A stretch of DNA of 21,181 nucleotides from an uncultured Lachnospiraceae bacterium (GTDB lineage: Bacteria > Bacillota > Clostridia > Lachnospirales > Lachnospiraceae). Shown here piece after piece: positions 14,616 to 21,181 of this stretch (position 1 is the stretch's first letter; the number at the start of each line of letters is the position of its first letter). Both the position numbers and the translations under genes were made by a program. The notes below the pieces were generated by a model. The model searched no databases, was not told where the DNA came from, and saw only the letters and a list, made by a program, of their open reading frames with translations. The DNA lies in NCBI GenBank assembly GCA_949051815.1, contig CARQVR010000063.1:1-21181 (forward strand). The letters run 5' to 3'.

Positions 14616-14626
14616 CCCCCCCCCCC
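14616..14626 (-). repeat. 11-base homopolymeric G tract at the kinase start
   Basis: Eleven consecutive C on the plus strand (G on the coding strand) lie 8 bases upstream of the chosen ATG at 14607, or inside codons 8-12 if translation starts at 14649. Tracts of this length slip during replication in many bacteria. An assembly error in the count is possible. Confidence 0.85.
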
Positions 14627-14758
14627 GCCACATCTGGCACATACGACATTCATCTGGTTTTTATCATACTACATGAAATCGTGTTGCGCGCATTCGTGGT
14701 ACAGATTGCACTTTTTGCGGTATACTTTGTCCCATTCAGTTTACATAATACCTTTGCG

Positions 14759-15700
14759 TTATCGCATCAGATACATAAAGTATCCCCCATAACCGAGCAG
14801 CATAAGCAGGCCGCCCATACGCCCCAGCCGTTTTTTTCTGAAAACGCAGATCCACAAAAGCACGGCCGCCGCAATGCACACGATACCGTCTGTCAGAAAT
14901 GCCGGCGCATAAGCCACCGGCGTGATCAGCGCCGAGGTGCCTACCACAAAGAGAATGTTAAAAATATTGCTGCCAACGATATTGCCTACCGCGATATCCG
15001 CCTTGCCCTTGATCGCCGCCGTCACGCTCGTCACAAGCTCCGGCAGAGAAGTGCCGAAAGCCACGATTGTCAGGCCGATCAGCCGCTCGCTCATGCCGAA
15101 AATCAGCGCCAGCTCCGTGGCCGCATCCACCGCCACGTCGGAGCCTGCCACAATCATCACCCCGCCCAGAACGATCAGAAAAAGCATCTTCCAGACAGAC
15201 ATCGGTTTTCCTTCCGGCATCTCCTCCGGCAGGCCGCCGCCCTTTTTCGCAATAACAAGCAGATATCCCAGATAGCAAAGCATCAGGACCCAGAGAATCA
15301 GACCGTCGGAAACGTGCAGCAGATTGTCCCCCGACCTGCCCATCGCCACAAGGATCACCGACACCAGAATGACAAACGGAATTTCATACCTGACTGTGGT
15401 TTTCTGTACCGCCACAGGCGTAATGAGCGCGGTAAGACCAAGAATCAGCAGGACATTCATAATATTGCTGCCCAGAATGTTGCCGATGGTGATTTCCGCA
15501 CTGCCCTTCAAAGCAGCCGAAACGCTGACCGCCGCCTCCGGCAGAGAAGTTCCCATCGCCACAATGGTCAGCCCGATCACGAGCTGGGGAATTCCGAATT
15601 TTTCCGCCAGCTGACTCGCGCCCTCCACAAACCAGTCCGCCCCTTTCACCAACAGCACAAATCCCAACGCCAGCAAACCAACCTGAATCAATACATCCAT
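14759..15700 (-). CDS. CaCA-family cation exchanger (YrbG-like)
   Basis: This 313-residue integral membrane protein has about ten hydrophobic segments. The two inverted alpha repeats of the calcium/cation antiporter family are clear: GLTIVAMGTSLPE (43-55) with GNILGSNIMN, and GLTIVAFGTSLPE (209-221) with GNIVGSNIFN. These bind the transported ion. ATG 15700 is chosen for AAGGAGG seven bases upstream; the longer in-frame start at 15757 would be encoded by the terminator hairpin. A terminator and a probable Mn2+-type riboswitch lie in its leader, suggesting that the real substrate may be Mn2+ or that expression tracks Mn2+. Family membership is certain; substrate is inference. Confidence 0.92.
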   Translation of the reverse strand: MDVLIQVGLLALGFVLLVKGADWFVEGASQLAEKFGIPQLVIGLTIVAMGTSLPEAAVSVSAALKGSAEITIGNILGSNIMNVLLILGLTALITPVAVQKTTVRYEIPFVILVSVILVAMGRSGDNLLHVSDGLILWVLMLCYLGYLLVIAKKGGGLPEEMPEGKPMSVWKMLFLIVLGGVMIVAGSDVAVDAATELALIFGMSERLIGLTIVAFGTSLPELVTSVTAAIKGKADIAVGNIVGSNIFNILFVVGTSALITPVAYAPAFLTDGIVCIAAAVLLWICVFRKKRLGRMGGLLMLLGYGGYFMYLMR

Positions 15701-15730
15701 ATTCTTTCCTCCTTTTCGTGCGCCCCGAAC

Positions 15731-15782
15731 AAAAAAACAGAACGAGGCTTTCAACATGTCAGAATGCTAAAAGTCTCGTTCT
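15731..15782 (-). terminator. Leader terminator before the cation exchanger
   Basis: On the minus strand the arms AGAACGAGACTTTT (15769-15782) and GAAAGCCTCGTTCT (15739-15752) pair over 13-14 positions with one wobble and are followed by GTTTTTTTG. It lies between the promoter and ribosome site of its own gene, so it is an attenuator. Its 5' arm includes the last conserved part of the upstream aptamer. Confidence 0.8.
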
Positions 15783-15884
15783 TTCTCTCATTTCACATAT
15801 ATCCGGTATGAAACGGAAAGCGTGTAAACATGACACATGTGTCAGGGTATGTTGCTTACACAGGATAACTACTCCCTCTTAACT
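15766..15884 (-). ncRNA. Probable yybP-ykoY (Mn2+) riboswitch aptamer
   Basis: The minus-strand leader begins AAGAGGGAGTAG (15869-15880) and ends ACGAGACTTTT (15769-15779), closely matching the two conserved ends of the yybP-ykoY family (GGGGAGUAG and CAAGACCUUU). AAGAG and CTTTT can form the P1 helix with wobbles. Between them, GTGTAA/TTACAC and TTTCAT/GTGAAA can form arms. The 3' P1 strand is also the 5' arm of the terminator at 15731-15782, so ligand binding would favour read-through. A few consensus bases differ, so a covariance search is needed for certainty. Confidence 0.65.
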
Positions 15885-15892
15885 TGTGAGAT

Positions 15893-15922
15893 AATGTAAC
15901 ATAAAGTATACCCGCTTGTCAA
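15893..15922 (-). promoter_or_regulatory. Promoter of the riboswitch-cation exchanger unit
   Basis: A perfect TTGACA (15917-15922) is followed after 17-18 bases by TTACAT/TACATT (15893-15899). The predicted start, near 15887, lies only a few bases before the aptamer. Confidence 0.65.
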
Positions 15923-15959
15923 GGCGTCCATACGCCGCCGCCGCAATTTCCCATCATTT

Positions 15960-17342
15960 TTACCGAATCTTAGCCAGCGACTCCCTGGACAGAATCTTTC
16001 TGATATTGAGCAGAAAAAGCGTGCTGGCCGTTGCCGCCGAAATCACATCGGAGACCGGCTCCGCATAATAAACGCCCATCACACCGAAAAAGCGCGGCAG
16101 GATGATCGCCAGCGGAATCAATAAAATAATTTTGCGAAGCACGGCAATAAAGAGCGACACCTTTGCCTGCCCGAGTGCAAGGAAGGTAGGCTGAATCCCG
16201 TTTTGGAGGCCGAATACAAGCATTCCCGCCATAAAGACAGGCATCACTTTCCCGACCAGCTCCACAAGCGCCGCCTCATTGGTGAAAAACCCTGCGTAAA
16301 ATTCCGGAAACAGCATGGTCGTCGCCGTGGATACGAGCATAAAGCCGAAACACAGACCGATCATCCAGCGGTAAAGCTGTCTCACCCGCTCAAAGTTTCC
16401 CGCGCCGTAATTGTAGCTGACAATGGGCGTCATCCCCTGCGTAAAACCGCCGATGGGCGCGGCGAAAAGCTGCATCACACTCTGCATAATGGTGAGCGCG
16501 CCCACATGGAGATCCCCGCCGTAAGCCTGCAGGCCATGGTTTAGCACAATGCTGATAAAACTCTCCGTGGCGCGCATGATAAAGGGCGATATCCCGAGCG
16601 AAAAAATACCGACCAGAATCTCCCGCTCCATCCGGAGAAATTTTCTCCTTATTTTCAGGGAAGATTTTTTACTCAGCAAAAAACCCGTCACCCATGCCGC
16701 ACTGAGCGCCTGCGAAATAACGGTCGCGACCGCTGCGCCCTTTACTCCCATATGAAGTCCGAAGATCAGAATGGGGTCGAGAATGATATTGGCTACCGCA
16801 CCGATTAACACCGACAGCATAGCTATGCCCGGCCTGCTCTGACAGATGATAAAGGCGTTTAACCCGAGCGCCAGTTCCACAAAAAGGGTGCCAATCAGGT
16901 AAATCGTCAGATAATCCACCGCATAGTCTATGGTGGCGTCGCTTGCGCCAAACTGATAGAGCAGCGGCCTCTGAAACGCATAGAATATGGCCATCAGCAC
17001 CACCGTACAGAGCACGAGAAAACTCACGCTGTTGCCGAGAATTTTCTCCGCATGGTCCCTGTCCTGCTTTCCAAGCCAGATGGCCGCAAGAGGCGCCGCG
17101 CCGCTGTTGACAAATCCCGAAAAGGCGGAGATAAACACCGTGATACAGAAGGTGACGCCCACCCCCGTCAGGGCGTTGGCTCCCACTCCCTCCATATGTC
17201 CGATATAAATTCTGTCTATGATGCTGTATAAAATATTGATGATCTGGGCGAGAATCGCGGGCAGCGTCATGCCGGCCATCAATTTTCCGATGGACTCCGT
17301 CGCCATACGTTCCTCGCGGGTCATTATCCTGGCTTCACTCAT
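15960..17342 (-). CDS. MATE family multidrug/cation efflux transporter (1)
   Basis: This 460-residue membrane protein has twelve hydrophobic segments in two homologous halves, the MATE arrangement that exports drugs or metabolites using Na+ or H+ gradients. Typical segments are LPAILAQIINILYSIIDRIYIGH (27-49, MepA-like), NIILDPILIFGLHMGVKGAAVATVISQ and PIVSYNYGAGNFERVRQ, the conserved NYGAG of the second half. The ATG follows AGAGGA nine bases upstream. It is divergent from the lipase-like gene and upstream of the cation exchanger, which has its own promoter. The substrate cannot be told from sequence. A second, clearly distinct MATE gene lies at 19552-20910. Confidence 0.95.
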   Translation of the reverse strand: MSEARIMTREERMATESIGKLMAGMTLPAILAQIINILYSIIDRIYIGHMEGVGANALTGVGVTFCITVFISAFSGFVNSGAAPLAAIWLGKQDRDHAEKILGNSVSFLVLCTVVLMAIFYAFQRPLLYQFGASDATIDYAVDYLTIYLIGTLFVELALGLNAFIICQSRPGIAMLSVLIGAVANIILDPILIFGLHMGVKGAAVATVISQALSAAWVTGFLLSKKSSLKIRRKFLRMEREILVGIFSLGISPFIMRATESFISIVLNHGLQAYGGDLHVGALTIMQSVMQLFAAPIGGFTQGMTPIVSYNYGAGNFERVRQLYRWMIGLCFGFMLVSTATTMLFPEFYAGFFTNEAALVELVGKVMPVFMAGMLVFGLQNGIQPTFLALGQAKVSLFIAVLRKIILLIPLAIILPRFFGVMGVYYAEPVSDVISAATASTLFLLNIRKILSRESLAKIR

Positions 17343-17383
17343 GCGAAATGTTCCTCTTTCAGCTGTTTTCAGGTCCTTTTGTC

Positions 17384-17412
17384 ATCTTACTCGCATTGAG
17401 AGGAAAAAGCAA
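17384..17412 (-). promoter_or_regulatory. Promoter of MATE transporter 1
   Basis: TTGCTT (17407-17412) and TAAGAT (17384-17389) are 17 bases apart on the minus strand, about 40 bases before the ATG. Confidence 0.5.
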
Positions 17413-17507
17413 CCGTATTTCCATTTCGCCTCCGATATGTTACCATAAAAGAAAACCGGCAAAAATGCCGCTTGCAGAAGTGTATGCCCACCAGACGGAG
17501 AACTCCC

Positions 17508-18902
17508 ATGAAACACATAAAGAAACTCATATCTGCGCTCCTGTTATTAGCTGAAATGACCGCTCTCTATATACTGATTCCCTGTATGACCGGCGCCGGA
17601 GCAGGAAGCGCCTTCTTTACTCCGTTTGTCATTCCGGTTGTCATTTCAGCCTGCGTCATTGGCTTTTTTCTCTTTATTTATATCAACCTCTTCCCCTGCC
17701 TCACCTTCCGCAGCGCTTCCGGCAGACGAAACCGGATTCTGGAAGATGGCGCAGCGCTGTTACAGCTCTTCCTCTCTACGGTCATAGCCGAATCCCTGTT
17801 CATTATCCTGTATTCCCTGACGGTACGCCCGGACGGGCGCGGCGGACTTGGTTACGGGATCGGGCGTTTGATCAGTCTGCTCCTTCTCGTCCTGATGGAA
17901 TCCGTACTTTTCTGGAACGGCATCCTCCGCGTTTACACGACCTCCGTCCAGCTTGGCGTCAAATGGCGCGTCATCGGCATTGCCTGCGGCTTTATCCCCC
18001 TGGTTCACATCTGGGCATTGTGCCGGATTATCTCCATCACGTCGCGCGAAGCGGCATTTGAAGAGGAAAAATACCTTCTGGATCAGGTGCGCGCCGAAAA
18101 CCGCCTCTGTGAGACGAAATACCCGCTTCTGCTTGTACACGGCGTGTTCTTCCGGGATTTCCGTTTTTTTAATTACTGGGGACGGATTCCCTTCGCCCTG
18201 AAAAAAAACGGCGCGTCGGTCTACTACGGAAGCCAGCAGTCAGCCGCATCTGTCGCTGACTGCGGACAGGAACTGGCGGACCGTATCCGCTCCATCGTAC
18301 AGGAAACCGGATGCGAAAAGGTAAATATCATCGCCCACTCCAAGGGCGGACTGGACAGCCGGTACGCCATAAGCGTCTGCGGAGCCGCGCCCTTCACGGC
18401 TTCCCTTACGACCGTCAACACACCCCACAGAGGCTGCATTTTCGCCGATTACCTGCTGGATAAAATACCGGCAAAGGTACAAAAAAGCGTGGCGCGCAAA
18501 TATAACGCCGCCCTCAAAAAATGCGGGGACAAAAACCCCGACTTTCTGGCCGCCGTACAGGATCTCACGGCTTCCGCCTGCGAGCGCAGAAATAAGGAGC
18601 TGCCCAATCATCCGGACGTCTTTTATCAGAGCGTTGGCAGCCGGATGAACTGTGCCTCCGGCGGCAGATTTCCCTTAAACATGGCCTATCCTCTGGTCCG
18701 GCATTTCGACGGCGCAAACGACGGCCTCGTGTCCGTAGAGAGCGCCCCTTTCGGAGAAAACTTTACGCTGCTCACCACCAGAGAAGGCCGCGGCATCTCC
18801 CACGGCGACGTGATCGACCTGAACAGGGAAAACATTCCCGGTTTTGACGTGCGCGAGTTTTATATCAAATTGGTCGGGGATTTGAAAGAAAAAGGATTTT
18901 AG
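17508..18902 (+). CDS. Membrane-anchored lipase-like alpha/beta hydrolase
   Basis: This 464-residue protein has an N-terminal membrane domain with about five hydrophobic segments (6-27, 36-62, 82-104, 115-136, 155-176) followed by an alpha/beta hydrolase domain (about 203-464). The hydrolase part has the oxyanion HG (211-212) after PLLLV, a nucleophile elbow AHSKGG with Ser278, NTPHRG (304-309, typical of triacylglycerol lipases), a probable acid Asp405 in GANDGLV and a probable His432 in GISHGDV. ATG 17508 follows GGAG seven bases upstream. An in-frame ATG at 17472 lacks a site. Lipases of this clade are usually secreted; here the catalytic domain is tied to the membrane, and lipid hydrolysis at the membrane is the likely role. 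Confidence 0.85.
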   Translation: MKHIKKLISALLLLAEMTALYILIPCMTGAGAGSAFFTPFVIPVVISACVIGFFLFIYINLFPCLTFRSASGRRNRILEDGAALLQLFLSTVIAESLFIILYSLTVRPDGRGGLGYGIGRLISLLLLVLMESVLFWNGILRVYTTSVQLGVKWRVIGIACGFIPLVHIWALCRIISITSREAAFEEEKYLLDQVRAENRLCETKYPLLLVHGVFFRDFRFFNYWGRIPFALKKNGASVYYGSQQSAASVADCGQELADRIRSIVQETGCEKVNIIAHSKGGLDSRYAISVCGAAPFTASLTTVNTPHRGCIFADYLLDKIPAKVQKSVARKYNAALKKCGDKNPDFLAAVQDLTASACERRNKELPNHPDVFYQSVGSRMNCASGGRFPLNMAYPLVRHFDGANDGLVSVESAPFGENFTLLTTREGRGISHGDVIDLNRENIPGFDVREFYIKLVGDLKEKGF

Positions 18903-18909
18903 GACGGTG

Positions 18910-19165
18910 TTAAACAAGGTGGTCGCCTGCCCGCAGTTCTTTCTCTAAAAACTCCATTATATATGGATTATTTTCCTCACTCAATGCAGGCTGAAACGCC
19001 ATGTAGCGGCATTTCTGATACCGCTCGCCATCCAGCATAAAGGTATATCCCATTACACATTTCGGATTACAATCGTCGGGATTGACAAACCGTTTGCAGA
19101 CGGACGCTTTCTTTATTTCCTTTTTTATTATAAGGTTTATTCTCAGACTTTTCCTCTCTTTCCAT
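18910..19165 (-). pseudogene. Degraded small Cys-rich gene
   Basis: The reading frame ending at 18910 encodes about 65 protein-like residues, with four cysteines in CKRF..DDCNPKC..YQKC and an acidic end SEENNPYIMEFLEKEL, suggestive of a small metal-binding protein. It has no usable ATG, GTG or TTG before residue Met of MGYTF. A possible original start, ATG 19165, reads MEREEKSENKPYNKK in another frame; one base removed from the A run at about 19125-19130 would join the two. The ORF can be extended to 19287 only through the tRNA-Leu terminator, so I reject that N-terminus. I do not recognise the family. It may be a frameshifted remnant, or an assembly or indel artefact in a live gene. Confidence 0.4.
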
Positions 19166-19218
19166 GCACCAAAAGGAGAGGCGTCTGTTCCCGTTGCTGT
19201 CAAAATTGCTGTCAAACA

Positions 19219-19265
19219 CAAAAAATAAGGGCTTTCAAGACACCTCAAATGTCTCAAAAGCCCCT
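19219..19265 (-). terminator. Terminator of the tRNA-Leu transcript
   Basis: On the minus strand a 15-16-bp stem (AGGGGCTTTTGAGACA with TGTCTTGAAAGCCCTT, two wobbles) is followed by TATTTTTTG. It lies after the tRNA and its duplicated 3' end, so both are in one transcript. Confidence 0.85.
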
Positions 19266-19270
19266 GTTTC

Positions 19271-19330
19271 TGCGGATAACAGGACATTGCTCCGGTTCAA
19301 GTCCTGCTTTCACGCATTCTCCTGATTTAC
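19271..19330 (-). repeat. Inverted T-arm and second 3' end downstream of tRNA-Leu
   Basis: On the minus strand, 24 bases after the tRNA there is CAGGACTTGAACC (19294-19306), a perfect inverse complement of the tRNA T-arm (19340-19352). Eight bases of GGAGCAAT follow, then GTCCTGTTATCCGCA (19271-19285), an exact copy of the tRNA 3' end. CAGGAC can also pair with the following GTCCTG. The same order is seen after tRNA-Lys. Confidence 0.8.
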
Positions 19331-19410
<80 letters not shown>

Positions 19411-19433
19411 CTGTCAGGCTGCAGCTCATATTA

Positions 19434-19447
19434 TGACATACATGTCA
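19434..19447. promoter_or_regulatory. 14-bp palindrome in the tRNA-Leu leader
   Basis: TGACATACATGTCA is a perfect palindrome except for its AC centre, lying between the promoter and the mature tRNA 5' end. It could be an operator or a leader hairpin used in processing. Confidence 0.35.
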
Positions 19448-19469
19448 CTTCTGCTCCACCCGCTTATGT

Positions 19470-19498
19470 ATCATATCATTTTCCCTGCGCCGTGTCAA
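19470..19498 (-). promoter_or_regulatory. Promoter of tRNA-Leu
   Basis: A perfect TTGACA (19493-19498) and TATGAT (19470-19475) are exactly 17 bases apart on the minus strand, predicting a start near 19463. Confidence 0.85.
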
Positions 19499-19551
19499 CG
19501 ACTCCGCCGTCACCCGGACAGGGACATGTCCGCTTTGGCACACGCTTACGG

Positions 19552-20910
19552 TTATTTCCCAATATGCCGGATCACCCTGCTGTTAATCCGGATCAGGAAG
19601 ATCACCGTCATCACAAGCGACATAATCTCCGCTATCGGAAACGCCCACCACACATAAGTCACCTCACCCGACAGGGACAGCAGAAATGCCGCGGGAAGAA
19701 GCACCACGAGCTGTCTGGCGATGGAGACAAGCATGCTGTATACCGCATTGCCGAGCGCCTGAAAAGCCGTACCGCAAACAATGCCGAATGCCGCAGGTAA
19801 AAAGCTGATGCAGATAATGCGCAGCGCCGGCACACCGATCCGCAGCATTTCATCCGACGCCTCAAAAAAGCCCAGAAGAATCGCCGGTATGGCCTGGAAA
19901 ACCACCACGCCCACCGCCATGATACACGCCGCATACAAAACGGCGCACTTCATCGCCTGAATAAAACGGTCTCTCCTGCCCGCGCCGTAGTTGTACGCCA
20001 GAATCGGCACCAGACCGTTATTCAGCCCGAACACCGGCATAAAGATAAAACTCTGGAGCTTAAAGTACACACCGAATACCGCCGTCGCCGTGGGGGTGAA
20101 AGAAATCAGAATCAGGTTCATACCGTAAGTCATCACGGAACCAATCGCCTGCATAATCATAGATGGCACACCGATCTTATAAATCTGCCCCACAATCTCC
20201 TTTTCCAGCCGCAGCCCCCGAAAGCGGATATGAATGTCCTCGTTTTTCTTAAAATTGACCACCAGCGCAATTGTGCCCGCAATGGTCTGCCCCGTCACAG
20301 TGGCTACCGCCGCTCCCGCAACGCCCATTTCAGGCATCCCGCATAAACCGAAAATAAAGATCGGGTCAAGTATGATATTGATGACCGCGCCCGTTCCCTG
20401 CGTAATCATAATATAGAAGGTTCTTCCTGTGGACTGCAAAAGCCGTTCAAACACAAACTGCGCGAAAAGGCCAAAGGAACAACTGCACACAATGCTCAGA
20501 TACTGCACACCATACTCTACAATCTGCGCGTCGTCCGTCTGGCTCAGATAAAACGCGCGGGTGACAAACAACCCGATTACCAGAAAGAGCACATAACTTG
20601 CAGCCATCAGCACAATGCCGCTGACCGCCGTGTGATCCGCCCGCTCCTGATCCTTTTCTCCCAGCGCCTTGGACAGTACCGCATTGATACCGACACAGGT
20701 GCCGCCCGCCACCGCGATCATCAGTGTCTGAATCGGAAACGCAAGTGACACTGCTGTCAGTGCGTTCTCATTGATGCGGGACACAAAGATGGAATCCACC
20801 ACATTGTAAAGCGCCTGCACCAGCATGGATATCATCATCGGCAGGGACATCGTAATCAGCAGTTTATTGACGGGCATGGTGCCCATTTTATTTTCTTTCG
20901 TCTGTTCCAT
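19552..20910 (-). CDS. MATE family efflux transporter (2)
   Basis: This 452-residue protein has twelve hydrophobic segments and the MATE hallmarks: MISMLVQALYNVVDSIFVSRI (about 26-46), NIILDPIFIFGLCGMPEMGVAGAA and PILAYNYGAGRRDRFIQA. It shares the family with the gene at 15960-17342 but differs throughout, so it is not a recent duplicate. The ATG follows AAGGAG eight bases upstream. It lies about 55 bases after the hairpin that appears to end the tRNA-Lys transcript, and its own promoter is not clear: TTGATT and TATCAG 17 bases apart overlap that hairpin. Export substrate is unknown. Confidence 0.95.
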   Translation of the reverse strand: MEQTKENKMGTMPVNKLLITMSLPMMISMLVQALYNVVDSIFVSRINENALTAVSLAFPIQTLMIAVAGGTCVGINAVLSKALGEKDQERADHTAVSGIVLMAASYVLFLVIGLFVTRAFYLSQTDDAQIVEYGVQYLSIVCSCSFGLFAQFVFERLLQSTGRTFYIMITQGTGAVINIILDPIFIFGLCGMPEMGVAGAAVATVTGQTIAGTIALVVNFKKNEDIHIRFRGLRLEKEIVGQIYKIGVPSMIMQAIGSVMTYGMNLILISFTPTATAVFGVYFKLQSFIFMPVFGLNNGLVPILAYNYGAGRRDRFIQAMKCAVLYAACIMAVGVVVFQAIPAILLGFFEASDEMLRIGVPALRIICISFLPAAFGIVCGTAFQALGNAVYSMLVSIARQLVVLLPAAFLLSLSGEVTYVWWAFPIAEIMSLVMTVIFLIRINSRVIRHIGK

Positions 20911-20952
20911 TCCGTTCTCTCCTTAAAAATGTTTGTTTAAGATATTTTTATC

Positions 20953-20999
20953 GAATAAAATAAACGTCTGATATGCAGATAAATCGCTGCAATCAAACG
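20953..20999 (-). terminator. Probable terminator of the tRNA-Lys transcript
   Basis: On the minus strand CGT-t-TGAT-t-GCAG pairs with CTGC-at-ATCA-g-ACG and is followed by TTTATTTTATT. The stem has small bulges. It lies after the tRNA-Lys-derived repeats and before the MATE gene. Confidence 0.6.
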
Positions 21000-21033
21000 T
21001 TCCGGCCAAGTGAAGCCATTTACTTTCCTTCCG

Positions 21034-21129
21034 CGAATCCCCGATTTACTCTGAGGATCCTTTTAAGTAAACCACGGGGTGTCGCTCCGGGGTTCGAATC
21101 CCCCAGCCTACTCTGAGGAACTCTTTAAG
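21034..21129 (-). repeat. Inverted T-arm and tandem 3'-end copies downstream of tRNA-Lys
   Basis: On the minus strand, 25 bases after the tRNA there is GGGGGATTCGAACCCC (21089-21104), a perfect 16-bp inverse complement of the tRNA T-arm (21138-21153). GGAGCGACA follows, then CCCCGTGGTTTA (21068-21079), a copy of the tRNA 3' end with one C-to-T change. A second, shortened unit follows: CTTAAAA, TCCTCAGAGTA and GGGGATTCG match the first unit, and the repeat ends at 21034. Confidence 0.8.
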
Positions 21130-21181
21130 TGAACCACGGGGGATTCGAACCCCCGACAACCTGATTAAAAGTCAGGTGCTC
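21130..21181 (-). tRNA. tRNA-Lys (anticodon UUU), 5' part outside the window
   Basis: The visible 52 bases hold the end of the D-arm (GAGC), anticodon arm CCTGA-CTTTTAA-TCAGG with anticodon UUU, T-arm CGGGGG-TTCGAAT-CCCCCG and acceptor 3' strand GTGGTTC with discriminator A. CCA is not encoded. The 5' acceptor strand lies beyond the right edge. Confidence 0.95.

Noticed and set aside
14650..14758. Possible peptide pheromone gene next to the AgrC/LytTR-like pair
   Set aside because: No small ORF with a ribosome site and pheromone-like composition is visible in this gap, and agrB is absent.
14681..15811. Plus-strand ORF of 376 codons
   Set aside because: It is antisense to the cation exchanger and its riboswitch. 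Its His/Arg/Gln-rich composition is typical of a shadow frame.
19118..19135. Programmed frameshift at the A6-G run in the Cys-rich frame
   Set aside because: Joining the two frames needs a +1 shift, and the run is not in the phase required for a standard -1 A AAA AAG slip. A simple indel is more likely.
19166..19287. N-terminal part of a 125-residue ORF starting at 19287
   Set aside because: It would be translated from the tRNA-Leu 3'-end copy and terminator hairpin, so only the distal part can be protein.
21034..21129. CRISPR-like array of direct repeats
   Set aside because: There are only two imperfect units, without regular spacers, and they derive from the adjacent tRNA.

Overview
The window looks like a chromosomal segment of a low-to-mid GC anaerobic Firmicute, most likely a gut Lachnospiraceae (clostridial cluster XIVa) member. 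The reasons are a pyrophosphate-type phosphofructokinase, a short clostridial-type glycogen phosphorylase, a DegV protein, an AgrC/LytTR-type two-component pair, two MATE pumps, strong AGGAGG-type ribosome sites and consensus TTGACA/TATAAT promoters. This assignment is inference from gene content. There is no phage, IS element, integrase or CRISPR array in the window.

Layout, left to right. (1) 96-1712 (-): a biotin-dependent acyl-CoA carboxyltransferase (MmdA/PccB type) with a consensus promoter and a palindromic 5' leader. (2) 1967-3558 (-): a small XRE regulator followed by UDP-galactopyranose mutase. (3) 4003-6356 (+): two tandem, paralogous GT2-TPR glycosyltransferases; the second starts at TTG. 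(4) 6454-11391 (-): a carbon-storage/glycolysis block of glycogen phosphorylase, a LacI-type regulator with its own promoter and operator, and a PPi-dependent phosphofructokinase. (5) 11631-12518 (+): a DegV fatty-acid-binding protein. (6) 12656-14607 (-): a LytTR response regulator and a GHKL sensor kinase whose start is preceded by an 11-base G tract. (7) 14759-17342 (-): a CaCA cation exchanger behind a probable yybP-ykoY (Mn2+) riboswitch with terminator, and a MATE pump. (8) 17508-18902 (+): a membrane-anchored lipase-like hydrolase. (9) 18910-21181 (-): a degraded Cys-rich small gene, tRNA-Leu(UAG), a second MATE pump and the 3' half of tRNA-Lys(UUU).

The most unusual content is non-coding. 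Both tRNA genes are followed by an inverted copy of their own T-arm and then a second copy of their own 3' end, with the same order and spacing although the two tRNAs differ in sequence. Three minus-strand protein genes are followed, at or within a few bases of the stop codon, by a two-hairpin element whose long stem differs in sequence but stays paired while its short hairpin is conserved. Two further long palindromes (163 and 200 bp) flank the first glycosyltransferase, and another lies in the carboxyltransferase leader. All structural statements were made by eye and have not been computed.
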